Positions 1 to 10,971 of a DNA stretch of 64,000 bases are shown here, one piece after another. A program made the position numbers and the translations under genes. The notes beneath the pieces are model-generated. The model was not told where the DNA came from. It saw nothing but the letters and a program-made list of their open reading frames with translations, and ran no database searches. Source of the DNA: Onthophagus taurus (lineage: Eukaryota > Arthropoda > Insecta > Coleoptera > Scarabaeidae). Positions within the stretch are counted from its first letter, which is position 1; every line of letters begins with the position of its first letter. The stretch is from NCBI RefSeq assembly GCF_036711975.1, contig NC_091976.1:14880001-14944000 (forward strand), in the 5' to 3' direction.

Positions 1-439
1 CGAAGAATTGCTAAAAACAACAATAGTACAGAAAAGAAATTATCTTCTTTATGCGACTTAAATGGTTTAAATGCTATAATCACTCGATCGACGGTTATGT
101 CGTTGACTTTCTAGCGTTTTGAGCAACTATCAATGCGGAAGTAACTCATATTTGCATTACAGCTTCCCATCATCAGGTTCTTGCCAAGTCTACGTTAAAA
201 GCCCGAAGTCGCTTATGTGAGAAGTCAAATTTCTAACGATACCAAAATTGATAGTCACATCATGTCCTCTATGATCAGCATTTTGCCTTACAAATCTTCC
301 CATTGAACTTAAATTTCTGTAGTTTCCATTTACTTGCTAACTTAACTAATTCCTTTTTAGTGGAGTCAACCTTTATTTAGACATTGTAATGTTGATTTAC
401 ACACATCAGTGACGTAGTAGTGTTTTTGATGTAAATTAT
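1..439. other. AT-rich intergenic, nothing recognised
   Basis: No coding frame, repeat pair or RNA gene was recognised here. The neighbouring non-LTR element begins to be recognisable at about 440. Confidence 0.5.
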
Positions 440-1499
440 GTCCTATTTGCTATTCTATTTGCCTATTCTTATGGAGATCTTATTTAGTTCTATTCTATTT
501 CTATTTGGTGAGCATTTGCAGCTTTTTTTATTGCCGCTTTTCACATCCCAACCGCCAGCGATCCTTATCATTCCAATCATCTTCACTCAGTCCTCTCCTC
601 TTCATCTCCATATTGATATCCTGAATCCATTCTTACTAGGCCTACCTCTTTTGATTCTTTCTGCTGGCACCCAGTTCCAAACCTTAGATGGTATTCTCTT
701 TTTACTCATTCGGCATAGATGTCCATACCATTTTATGGTGTCTATTATTGAATTTTATGCTTTCATTCTTCTTCTTATTTCCCCATTTTCAACTCGGTCC
801 AGCATGGTTATGCCACATCACCTCTGCTGCTAGCAGTCTTCGAGTTGTATCTTTATCGCTCACCCACTCTTCTGACCCATACGTCATTAATGGTTCTATA
901 ATGGCCCTAAAAGTATTTTGCTTTGTTTGTATCGTTAGGTTATTATTTTACAGAATCGAATGTATTGCCTTTATCGCATTTTTTTTTCTCTGCCAACTTT
1001 TCTCATTACATCTTTATTATCTTTAACTACCCCAAGGTTGGTCTATACCAACACTGGTCTATATGTTTTATTATGCCGGTTTCCAATTGTATGTCCTTTC
1101 CCGTTCCTCCAATTACCATATATAGCGTCTTATCTTTGTTCATTTCCAAGCCTATTCTCTTCATCCTCTGCAAAAATTATTTGGTCGTCCTGGAAAAATT
1201 TAGTGTTTATGTGGCTGTCTCATACCCATATTTCCATCGGGTTGCATTTCCTTTTCTAATGTTTTAGGGTTGAGTGGGTATAGATCTAGAATATTATGGG
1301 AGAGAGGCAGCATCCCTGCTTGACATCTTTTGTAGGAGAGAAAGCATCAGTTGTGAGTATTTCTATCTAAACCTTTACCGCGTTATCCCTGTATAATGCT
1401 TTCACAGCATGGATATAAGTTCTGTTGATACCTGCATCTGTCAGGGCAATCCATAATTTCTAATGCGGGACCATATCGACCGCTTTTCTCAGATCTATA

Positions 1500-2512
1500 C
1501 ATGGTGATTCTCAACCTATACGTAGAAACTTGGGGATTTATTCTTCGAGACAAATAATAGGTAATAGGTGAAATAAAGTGTAGTGAAAGATTTTTGTTTC
1601 ATAGATATCCAATATACGCGGCGACATCTAGATAATGTGCTTCCCACAAGATGTACAGGACGAACTAGTCCATTGGCCTTTCCATTCCGATCGCCCGACC
1701 TCAATCCTCTTAATTTATTAGTTTTGGGGTAACTTAAAAAGCATAGTCATAATCATCTTACACAGCAACACCAAACTATCTCATCTATTGAGAACTGATA
1801 TCACCATACTTATTGCATCTTCTGCAAAAAAATGTTTACAAACATTTTGCAAGAGATTGCAAAAAAGTTACCTAACAAATGATGCATGATGAAATTTAGT
1901 AACGAGGTGAAGAATGACATGAACGGATAACACAATGTTGACGAAAATGTTGAAAGCATCAAAAACAATCAGATAGAACTCCGGCGAAAAAACGCCGGCA
2001 GGCTTTTCGTTGATGTAACCAAAACGTTCGACAAAGTAAGGATTAAAGAATTAGAACAGGGTAAACATTACAAAGTATGTAATGTAAACTTTGGTTACAC
2101 TATGAATGATTACAAAATCAAGATTGCGTGCTATGCTGATGAAACCGTCCTTTTCGCTGATACTCAGGATGGCATACAGTGTTAAACACAGGCATTTAAC
2201 ATAGTAGCTGAGGAAGTTAATACTGAGCAGATACAAACCACTGCCGAGAATATCTGCCAATACCTTGGTTTAAGCCGCGCTAGTGGGACATCGTGGATTC
2301 AGCGAGCCCAATTGTGTATAGAAAATATTGGAAACAACTTGGAATGCTTGCTTTGATGTCATTTTAAAATCTTACGTGTTATCTTGATTTGAAAGCAAAT
2401 TTCATTTCAGGAAACTAAAAAACTTTTGCTACAATTTTCTTTACCTATTACTCTTTATTTGTAATGAGGAATAAATCCCCAAGTTTATGCGTATAGGTTG
2501 AGAATCACCCTG
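1500..2512. mobile_element. Mariner/Tc1-type element with TA target duplication
   Basis: The ends are inverted repeats of about 100 bp: GGTGATTCTCAACCTATACG near 1504 and its near-perfect complement near 2489-2508, continuing through a shared CTTGGGGATTTATT block. TA flanks both sides (1498-1499 and 2513-2514). A frame-shifted remnant of the mariner block RSPDLxPL(D)FxxxG is visible on the plus strand at about 1690-1730. The element sits inside the minus-strand LINE, whose RT reading resumes on the other side. Confidence 0.75.
1985..2270 (+). pseudogene. Reverse-transcriptase fragment inside the mariner-like element
   Basis: Plus-strand translation gives FVDVTKTFDKV followed by ACYADETVLFADTQDGIQ, with TQAFNIVAEEVN after one stop. 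These are the AFD and YADD boxes of a non-LTR RT (catalytic YADD here YADE). The spacing between the boxes is far too short, so internal sequence has been lost. This is either a LINE insertion within the DNA element or captured sequence. Confidence 0.6.
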
Positions 2513-2819
2513 TATATGCAATATGTATTTCCCTTTCTTTTGACAGCTTCTTCTCAACTAGGTGTCTAGTTTGAATAAATTATCTACGCAAGATTTTCCG
2601 GGTCTGAAACCACTTATTTAGTTACTGTATCAAATCCCATCACATTTAAGAACAGAGCTTTATAGTTTTAATTAATAAAGATATCATTCGATCACATTAT
2701 TGCTATACCACATCTAAAAATAGACAAGGTTGTGTTGATTATGTGTGATATTTAGCATATAAAAAAAAGTAATGTATCAATTTTGTAAACTTTTGATCTT
2801 GTCTGTACATGTGCTGTTT

Positions 2820-4190
2820 GTTTCATTTATGAGATGAGATAAATTCCGCGGTCCGGTTCTAGTTAGATAGACTCTGGGTATCTTTTTAATGCTTCGAACG
2901 TACGGTACTAACTTGATAACGGTAACCAACCTCAGCGGTCGACCCAGCGTGGCAACCGTGGTACCCAGAACCAAACAGGGCTTGTTAGGTCTACTTCATT
3001 AGGTCGGCACTTGACCGTTCCCGTTTCCAAAAGCTCGTCGTGTTTCAGGCTATGGTCAGTTTAGTTCGCGTTCGCGGGCTTCGGGATTGTTGCTGCGGTC
3101 GCCGGATCCGATTTGAATCATTGGCCCATTACGCTTGGGGCGCCCCCGGTCGAAATCAATTACGAAACGACCGTCATACGGTCCGGGACCGATACAATGG
3201 CATCATCGTCATACAATCGATCCGAAGCTCCCATAACGGCAAAATAAATAAATCCCTTCGGTGTCCGACGGCGCCGCTGCCGCATCGCATCGGTTTTAAA
3301 CTGGCGGCGGTGACCGGCGGTCGGCATAATGGCGCTAATAGCCATTTTGGAAGCGTTATGCGGTGGTATCTCGTTAAACCGACGACCGCAGCGCGTCCAG
3401 GTTTACGTGTCATTTGCGGCACCGGACGGAATTAAAAGTTAGCGGAGTAAACGGGAGTAACGATAATAATAATAACCGATCGAAAGGGGAGCTAAATGGG
3501 GGCGTCGTGCATGTCCACCGGTTACGGTCAAGAGATTACCATAAAAAACGATCGTGTTTGTTTGGTTACGCGCTCAAGTTATCGAGAGGGGAAACCGTCG
3601 ATTTGAGCTTTTTTAATGACCAATGGTAGTTGCCGATAAGGTAGAAAATCTAGGCAAACTACAAAAAAATACAAAGTAAAAAATGTCAAAAAAGCAACAG
3701 TTTCAAGCGCAAACAATAACTATTATCTCCACACAAGAACCCAAAAATCTTTATCCCCAAATTCTCTTCAAACCGCCACGGATGTAAGAAATTGGGTGAC
3801 AATAGTAAACACGAACGCGATTACCATTATCCAACAGACAAAGATTACCCAACAGCATTCCGGAGGCATCTTTCGAGCCCCCGTAACGACTCTGTTGTGT
3901 GTGTACTTGGGGGGCGGCTGGGAGAGTCGAGATCGCCTCCGACGAGCCGCTGCTAGCCGTTTTATCTGGGTCCCCGGTAAAGGAAAGGAGGTTGCGGGGG
4001 GCGAACTCGGTTGCGGTCCGCCGAATATAAACAGGCAATTGTCTGAAATGAAGCAATCAGTGGCTCGGGCGGCGATAAGAGCGCCGCGTAACGACCGGCG
4101 GGGGAAACATTAACAGACTTCTCGTCAGATTACTCCACCACGAGTAGAGAGACTGTCGTCTCTTCCACCCCCTAAAGCTTATTCGATGCT
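2820..4190. other. CpG-rich unique island, no gene recognised
   Basis: GC and CpG content are visibly higher than in the flanks. The open frames here (for example 3040-3435 and 3796-4113 plus) have no recognisable domain or splice context and overlap open frames on the other strand, so I do not call them genes. The island may be conserved noncoding or regulatory sequence. Confidence 0.4.
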
Positions 4191-4429
4191 GTGTGTAAAA
4201 ACGGAAATAAGGATGTGTCCATTGCATGATGTGTTTCGAGTTGTTATGTGGTGGTTAAATCGAAACTAACTTTTAAATTGGATATTGGGGAAGACAAATG
4301 GGGGTTGTAAAGTAATTGGAACTTTAATTGAAGTATTTAAATGAAGTAATCAAACCATTCTTCTATCAGAAAGGAAAACTTTTAGAGAGAGTAGTAGATA
4401 GTATGGTAATCTTAAAGGTTTTTTAGGAA

Positions 4430-5570
4430 TTTTGATGGAGATAAATTGGGTGTTTTATCGAAAAAATAGTCTAAGCACTTCAAAACATTATATTCAAACG
4501 CCGATCGATCAAGTAGATGTACCTAAAACAGACACAAAGATAGAGTGGGGGACAACAATAGATGGGCACGAAATGAAAGTGCAGACGACCAGCAGGGTAC
4601 TAGAAGAAATAAGAAAACTAAAAATGGAAAATCCTGGATAATATAATAAGCGAACTATTAAAGCACGGTGTCCAAGGTATAGCTGGCTAACTAATCGAAT
4701 ATTTCTAACACTACTCAATAGTTCGCTGAAGCCCGACTCTTAAGTCAACATATTACTAATAACATCCAAATAGCTGAAGAGCAGCAAAGCTTTCTTTTTA
4801 AGTCGCTCTACTGTTGATACCGTTTTCATTGTCAGATAGATTGTTGAAAAAGCGGCAACTTGCGTTCGTTGATCTAACTAAAGCGTTCTACGAAAATTAA
4901 CTTGACACTGGTTACATACACAAACATCGAAGCAAGTGGATATGCAGACAGGTATTCGACAACAGCCCCTTATTGTTTACTCTACTCATGGATAATGTAA
5001 TAAACCAAACATTACGTGCTATACAGATGATGCCGTCTTCTTGGTTGATGCTGAGAATGTCCCTACTCAGCTGAAAAACTAAATATGCAAATCTCGATAA
5101 GCAAGATCAAGACTATGACGATAACAAGAGATTCTCGTAGATTCAAAAACAACAAGATTATTGAACATGTATGGGAATTTAATGTATAAGGCATGCGTGA
5201 GACCTGTGATGACATAAACGTGAAAAGAAAGGCGGAATCTCAACAAGTATACTACACAAATGAGATAAAAAAATAACAAGCAATAACGGATAATTTAACG
5301 ATGAATCATCGTAGAAACAGCGATATTTGAGGTAGGTGTGGTATCGTGGAAATAGTGCGAAGGGTGCGAGCGAGAAGGAGAGGTTGGAACGAGCATGTAT
5401 CCAGGATGGACAACAACAGATTGGTTGATATCTTTTGGAATGGAAAGACACTTCCTCAAGACGTCTCCCTAACCGATAGGAGTGATGGATATCCTCCTCG
5501 AAAGATACAACAATAAATGGGTAACACAAACATAGTACCTTTGTCAAGAAGAAGAAGCATGCAGTCTACT
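4430..5570 (+). mobile_element. Degraded non-LTR retrotransposon, plus strand
   Basis: Collinear RT-like pieces are present. VLEEIRKLKMENPG (the KxxKAPG-type block before the RT core) ends at 4641. AFVDLTKAF lies near 4870. LLMDNVINQTLR is followed by a frameshifted catalytic region near 4990-5050. A C-terminal GWNEHVSRMDNNRLVD tail lies near 5380. The order matches an RTE-like ORF2 3' half. Stops and shifts are numerous and no open ORF survives. Confidence 0.6.
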
Positions 5571-6409
5571 CTATCGGTCTGTAAACCATGTATGTGAAGC
5601 GCAATAATGGATAGATGAACACTGGAAGCTTCCTAGCTTCTATATCAAGTTCCCTGAAAATTTTATTTTCGTCATTAGATGACTGTTTACATTTTTACGG
5701 TATGATCAATGCTACCATCAATGCGACGGGTTGTTTAACCGTCGTCCACTGTTCATCGGGTTGATGCAAATCCAATGTTATGTCCTTTTGAATTCCATTG
5801 CTATGATAGAAATAGCAGGGCATGGATCTGCATCATGTTTGTGATGACAACCTTTTAGGAGTTCACAAAATGGAAAATTATTTTATTGGGAACTAGTAAA
5901 ATACATGATTGCTGCTTGTGCGCACTTGAATATCTTTGAACATCATCCAATTTCTCAGTTACTGCCCAAAAGGATGAATAATTTGTAACATAAATAAGTG
6001 TACTGAACTTAAGGGCATATAGTAAATGGTAATAACAGTAACAATAGTAGCAATTTTTGCTCATGAACGCTTGATCTAATTAAGTTGGTTTCCAATATAG
6101 TTAACTATTAATATTTGCTAAAAATCATTCTGGGCAGAATCCATCCAGTACAAACAGGAAACAACTCGAAGAAGGACATGTAGACTTTATGTTAACGAAC
6201 TTATTTTACATACCTAAAAAAAAGTGCTGTTCAACGCCGTTACTTGGTTATTTTACCGTTACACTGCTTATTGGTTCTAACTGTTGTCATGATAATAATT
6301 GTTCTGTTAATGGTTGTTATTAATTCCTGTTTCTTTAAATCTTTTTAAGTTCATGATACTTACGGTTCCTAATCAAGTCACGTTTTCCTCCAACTTCATC
6401 TACTCCTGG
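5571..6409. other. AT-rich, no gene
   Basis: No coding frame or repeat pair recognised. Probably the untranslated 3' flank of the adjacent minus-strand LINE plus unique sequence. Confidence 0.4.
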
Positions 6410-8460
6410 AAACTAATCCGAAAATCTACTACATACTTGAGAACCCTCTGCATAAGCAAACACTTTAATTACTCTTTTTTGTATTATAAATATTCGTTCA
6501 GCTTCTGGGAAACTTCCCCAGAACAATACACTATAAGACATAATGCTTTGGAAATTAGAATAATACAAAACCATTGCTGTATGTCTATCTGTCAATCTCA
6601 TCACTGTTCTTAGCTGGAAAACTACTCAACTTAGTTTCTTTCCAACTTCATGTATCTGTGCATTCCATTTCAGAGAATTCTCAAGGAGTACTCCCTGTAG
6701 TTTAGCAGTTCTTGCATCAGTGGATGTAGTGTGAAACTCAATTCTTTATGTTTTTTCTCATTCAATTGCAGTCTATTAGCTTTAAACCAGTTAGAAGCGA
6801 CCATGTGACCAAAAACTTCATCTTTTTTTAGCTTATCATTGGAAATCGCCTTGTTAACTAGAGTTGTATCGTTTGCAAACATTATAGTACTGTATCTTTT
6901 CAAGGAGTCAGGGAGATCATTAACATATAGCACACCAATCCAACCTTTTTAATAATCGACTTGCAATTACCATTTTGTACCAGTTGTCCTCGGATTGTCA
7001 AGTAAGATTTAAACATTGAAATCGTCGGGTGCCTTATACCGTGTTCAATTTATTTAAAAGTATTACGTGATTTACGCAATCAAATGCCTTTGTTCGCTCC
7101 AGCATCTGTACCGAGACTTTTTTTGACTCGTTGAAACCGTTGATAACTTTCTCAAGTAGATCGATTATTGCTTTAGTTGTAGAGGATTTACTCACATAAC
7201 CATATTGGTCTTTACTAAACACATCTTTTTTATATAAATATGACAGAAGGCGCGATTTTAGCAAATACTCAAATATCTTTGACATAATTGGCTATTGGTC
7301 GAAAATTGTTCGGATTATCAGCACTACCTTCCTTATGGATAAGAGTTACTCTTGCAATCTTTTATTCGTTGGGGAAAATAAATTGTTCAACACATTTATT
7401 GATTACTGTATTTAATGGTTGGACAATGACATATATATATACAGTGGATTTTAGTATACATGTATGTTGCCATTCCATAGTAATCTTCCGATTTACTATT
7501 ATTTAGTTGCATTATAGTGTTGAATATCTCTGTCTCATTTGTAGGAAACAATACAAAGGAACTAACATTATATTTGACACGATTAATGTAATCGCTCAGA
7601 TTGCAAAGGCTAGTTCCTATCCTTGAAGCAATTTCTGTTGGTTTAGTTGTAACGAAGTTGTTGAGATCTTCGGGTCTATGTTAGTTTTAATGCTCTGTTT
7701 GGAATTTATTTTTAAGTTGCTGTTAATTACTTACCAAACAGCTTTCGACCTATTCCTCGCTCTCAGTATGTAGTTACCATTGTAAATTTGCTTTGCCTTT
7801 TTCAATTCATGTCCATATTTTTTCTTGTGCTTTTGATATATTTCACATGATTCTGTAGTTTTTGTTGTTTTAGCAATTATGTCTAGTACATCTAGTTCCT
7901 TCTTCATAGTTCTTAAATTTTGATTGTACCACGGTAATCAAGTCGTTCCATTAAACCGCAGTTTTAGAGGAAAAAATTCATTGAAATGGTGTCTAACTGT
8001 ATTAAAAAATTGTGTGTGCTCTTTGTACGTCATGTATAGAACTCAAATAAGTCCAGTCAGTACTCACTATTTTCTGAGCAAATTTCATTTTGTTCGTAGC
8101 GTTGTAACACCGTGTGAGAGGTAGTGTTGTTTTATCCCAGAACTGCCAAAATAGCATGATGGTCTGACAGATGAAGATTTATGACTGATACAGTACATTT
8201 AGTTTCATGAGTGGATCTAATAAATAAGTTGTGAATACATGTTTGTGAGGTAATTGTTATGCGAGTTGGTTGAAAGACTTTTTGTTTTAAGTCAAAAGAT
8301 TCCATAAGATCTTTCAATTTTTTAGTTGTATGGCTACTTTCCATAAAATTTACATTGAAATCACCAAATAACATGACACTATTTTGATTACCCGTCACAG
8401 CATTTAGATCAATAGTACTAGCTTTCCCATTTATAGGAGAAACAAATTTAAATATATAGC
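6410..8460 (-). mobile_element. Degraded non-LTR retrotransposon with endonuclease and RT remnants
   Basis: On the minus strand the parts run in the expected order. An apurinic-endonuclease-like C-terminus (LFGDFNVNF, IHNLFIRS, LSDHHAI) lies at 8398-8132. A linker follows. RT starts with FPNE-KIARVTLIHKEG and NNFRPIA near 7400-7300. FSKDQYGYVSKSSTTKAI and ERTKAFDCVNHV lie at 7285-7034. LYVNDLPDSL and catalytic FANDTTLV (normally FADDT, so one metal-binding Asp is now Asn) lie at 6933-6670. SIMSYSVLFWG and the QKRVIK tail lie at 6604-6413. It resembles Jockey/CR1-group elements. The copy is dead: several stops separate the pieces and the active-site Asp is lost. Confidence 0.8.
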
Positions 8461-8645
8461 AAAGTGCATTTTCTGTTACTCCCCTAGCCCGTCAAAGTCT
8501 ATAATTAAAATTACTTCTTTGAGCCTTCTAAAATTTAGTTATTTGGGTAAGATTTCATGACATATTTATGAAGTTTAGATCCATCATCTCCAATAATAAT
8601 ATTTTAGATTTAAGTAAACTTAATTGTATGTATCTTAAAAGATAT

Positions 8646-8817
8646 GTGTTGTTGTGGTCGATCCGAGATTTCACCCGTTCTTCCTGTTGGTTTTCTTTGG
8701 AATGGGGTAGACGTTTCGCCGAGACCTCACCTGGCATCTTCAGTGCGTTGTCGTAGTCTCCTGTCGGCAGACTGTCAGTCTGCAGGGTGAAATCTCGGAT
8801 CAACCACAACGCATTAC
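8646..8817. mobile_element. Short hairpin element (MITE-like) with 26-bp terminal inverted repeats
   Basis: GTTGTGGTCGATCCGAGATT (about 8650) is answered by its complement ending near 8810. The ~170-bp segment is flanked by a 12-bp direct repeat CTTAAAAGATAT (8634-8645 and 8818-8829), which looks like a long target duplication. It contains hairpin copy A of the hammerhead-like family. It has no coding capacity. Confidence 0.6.
8711..8743 (-). ncRNA. Hammerhead-like hairpin, copy A
   Basis: The minus strand reads CTGAAGA-T-GCC, a 12-nt loop, GGC-GAA and then the self-complementary ACGT. It has the shortest helix II of the five copies and I see no convincing helix I, so this copy is probably decayed. 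Confidence 0.3.
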
Positions 8818-8979
8818 CTTAAAAGATATTTAACTATTTTGAGTTCAAAAAGAATTTGAATTCAAGTTCAAAAAGTTTTTAAATTGTTGGTAATATAATT
8901 TTGAGTACCCTTATTTAAAAACTAATCAATGTAACCCATAATTTCCAATTGGTCTACTCGCTTTGAATGAACACGTTCC

Positions 8980-10680
8980 ACAATAACCACCTTGGAATTA
9001 GTTCGTAAGCCACTTGACGCCCCGCATCAAAGAGACGGCCGTCGTCGGTTAGAACCGTCGCGGAGCTGCCTTCGGACAATGTAGCAAATTACCCGGCGTC
9101 GGTATTTAGTTGTTGCTAGCGTCGCCGCCACCACCCTGGGGGACTTTCCCTCTACCTTACCCCCCAATATCGCCCCTTTCCTTACGACCACTCTCCGCCG
9201 CTACCTCACCGCCAACGTCGTACTTACTTCGGGGCTTTGATTGTTACGCGAACTAAGTCCATTATAATTACAAGAAACCACCATTAGCAAGTCGGTGTGT
9301 TGGTTTTACGTTTCAGGTGGTTATTATTGGGAATGCGGCCCCTTAGAAGAGAGACGAGGTCGACGACGGAGAGGGCGGTTCATGCTGTTGGGCCGTCAGG
9401 ATGGAAAAGCAGGGCGCGTATGGAATGGGGAAGGCATTAAATATTAGACGGCCAAATTCGAGTTCTCTGTTAACCCTGACGTATTGATGTGTCCCGAACT
9501 TGACGGAGGTCTATTTCCGGGGGTGGTATTTCAGACATTTCTGGATGAGGAAAAACGAATTCTGTGTTTCATGTCAATACGATATACGGTGGTTTAAAAG
9601 ATTTAATGAAGAATCCAAAAAAATTAGTCTTTGAAATAACGACATTTTAATTTTAAATTAACTTAAAACTAAAGAACTAAATTCAATCGTGTAAACTAAT
9701 ACGAATTACAGCAACATAGAGTAACAAATATTAGTGTATAAGTTTTTGATAATTTTAATTTTGATTTAAAAAACCATAAAGTTTTAAAGTTTACGATTTA
9801 GAAACAGAGGATAGGTAAGAAAAGAGAAGAGAAAGTTCTGGAAAGTAATTATCTTAAAAGAGAAGGGGAAACGGTGTAATAACTAACACTTATTTTAAAA
9901 TTATGCGAAGAGGTAAATAAAAGGTAGCGAAGCAATGAGAATTGTTTTCAGCGCTCGAGAAGGTAGAATCTCCTCGACCTGTTTCCCTCGGAGAGAAAGT
10001 AAATAAAAGGAAGTCCGGCGACGGCTTTTGTCGTGCGCACCCTGTCGCCTTATCTCTTAACTAATTGGTCCCGTGTGCAGAATAATCCTAAGGTAACGTT
10101 TACAGCGTAGGCAATAAGATAAGATTTTTCGACGTCGCCACGTCACACCGAGGGAATTTAATTCTCAAACGACCTGATCTTAAAACTTATTAATGTTTAT
10201 TACATCCCCACAGTCGTAAAAAACGAATTCTTTTTCTTTTACTACAACCAGATTCCATTATAATCCGAAAACCATTCCCTAAAACAATTGTTCCTCCTTG
10301 ATTATTCGACCGTCAGATAACGCGAATGTGGCTCCCCCTAGAGTGGCCAGCCGTAGCAGAGGACCGTCGTATATTAATTTAAGCGGCGCGGGGGATGTAA
10401 ATAAACACCCCTAAATCACGCGTGATATTGGCGGACAGCGTTTCCGGCCTAACTAGATAATGCGCGCTGGTACAACAACTAATGACCGGCGAGAAACGTG
10501 GTGATTTATCCGCAGTGGGCCGTGGAAACGCCGCCGACTCCAACACCCTCTTCCTGAAACACCCCCACACACACCATCTCCCTTCACGTGTATATCTACT
10601 ACGCACACGGCAAACCTACCCTCAAATTCAAATCGTAAATTGTAGGCTAATACAAAATGTTTTTGTTGTCCACTTAAATA
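8980..10680. other. CpG-rich unique island, no gene recognised
   Basis: This is long non-repetitive sequence with many CpGs, including short GCC/CCG-rich runs near 9100-9250. Minus-strand frames at 10379-10713 lack family motifs. It reads like conserved noncoding or regulatory DNA between transposon-rich blocks. No promoter could be assigned. Confidence 0.4.
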
Positions 10681-10971
10681 AATAATTTTATTTATACAAC
10701 AAAACCTCGACATAATGGATTAATACGGGGAAGGGAGTGTCCGTTATAGCCAAAAGTCCGTTATATGAATAATTTTAATGCACAAAAATTCGGACAGCAA
10801 TCCACACCGTTACGTGCAGTCTACATCGCTTTATATTTATACCAAAGGCGGCAAAATCTAAGAGATACGTCCCGGGAACAAGTGCACAGCTCGAAGACCC
10901 GTTCACGACGTCACCGCTGAATAACAATTAAAACTAGAACTAACACTAGACTTAGAAAGTTCGGGTTTAGT

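Larger units (their letters stand above)
440..2640 (-). mobile_element. Degraded non-LTR retrotransposon (RT to C-terminal tail), split by a mariner-like element
   Basis: Read on the minus strand, stop-riddled frames give reverse-transcriptase blocks in the correct order. A GFRPGKSCVDNLF block lies at about 2600, next to 2515. Directly across the TA-flanked insert 1500-2512 comes IDLRKAVDMVPH (an AFD-type box) near 1490. An FxDDQ-like catalytic box (here FQDDQIIFAED) lies near 1190. The C-terminal tail (YGSEEWVSDKDTTRRLL, later KRRGLSEDDWNDKDRWRLG) lies near 870-560. This tail is characteristic of RTE-like insect LINEs. The frame is broken by many stops and shifts, so it is a fossil copy. The 5' part (endonuclease) is not seen. 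Clade assignment is inference. Confidence 0.75.

Noticed and set aside
438..1267. Hydrophobic plus-strand frames suggesting membrane proteins
   Set aside because: The minus strand reads as RT C-terminal sequence. The hydrophobic frames are its shadow.
3040..4113. Open frames in a CpG-rich segment (131 and 105 residues on plus, others on minus)
   Set aside because: No domain, overlapping open frames on both strands, Arg/Gly-rich composition explained by CpG content, no splice or promoter signals.
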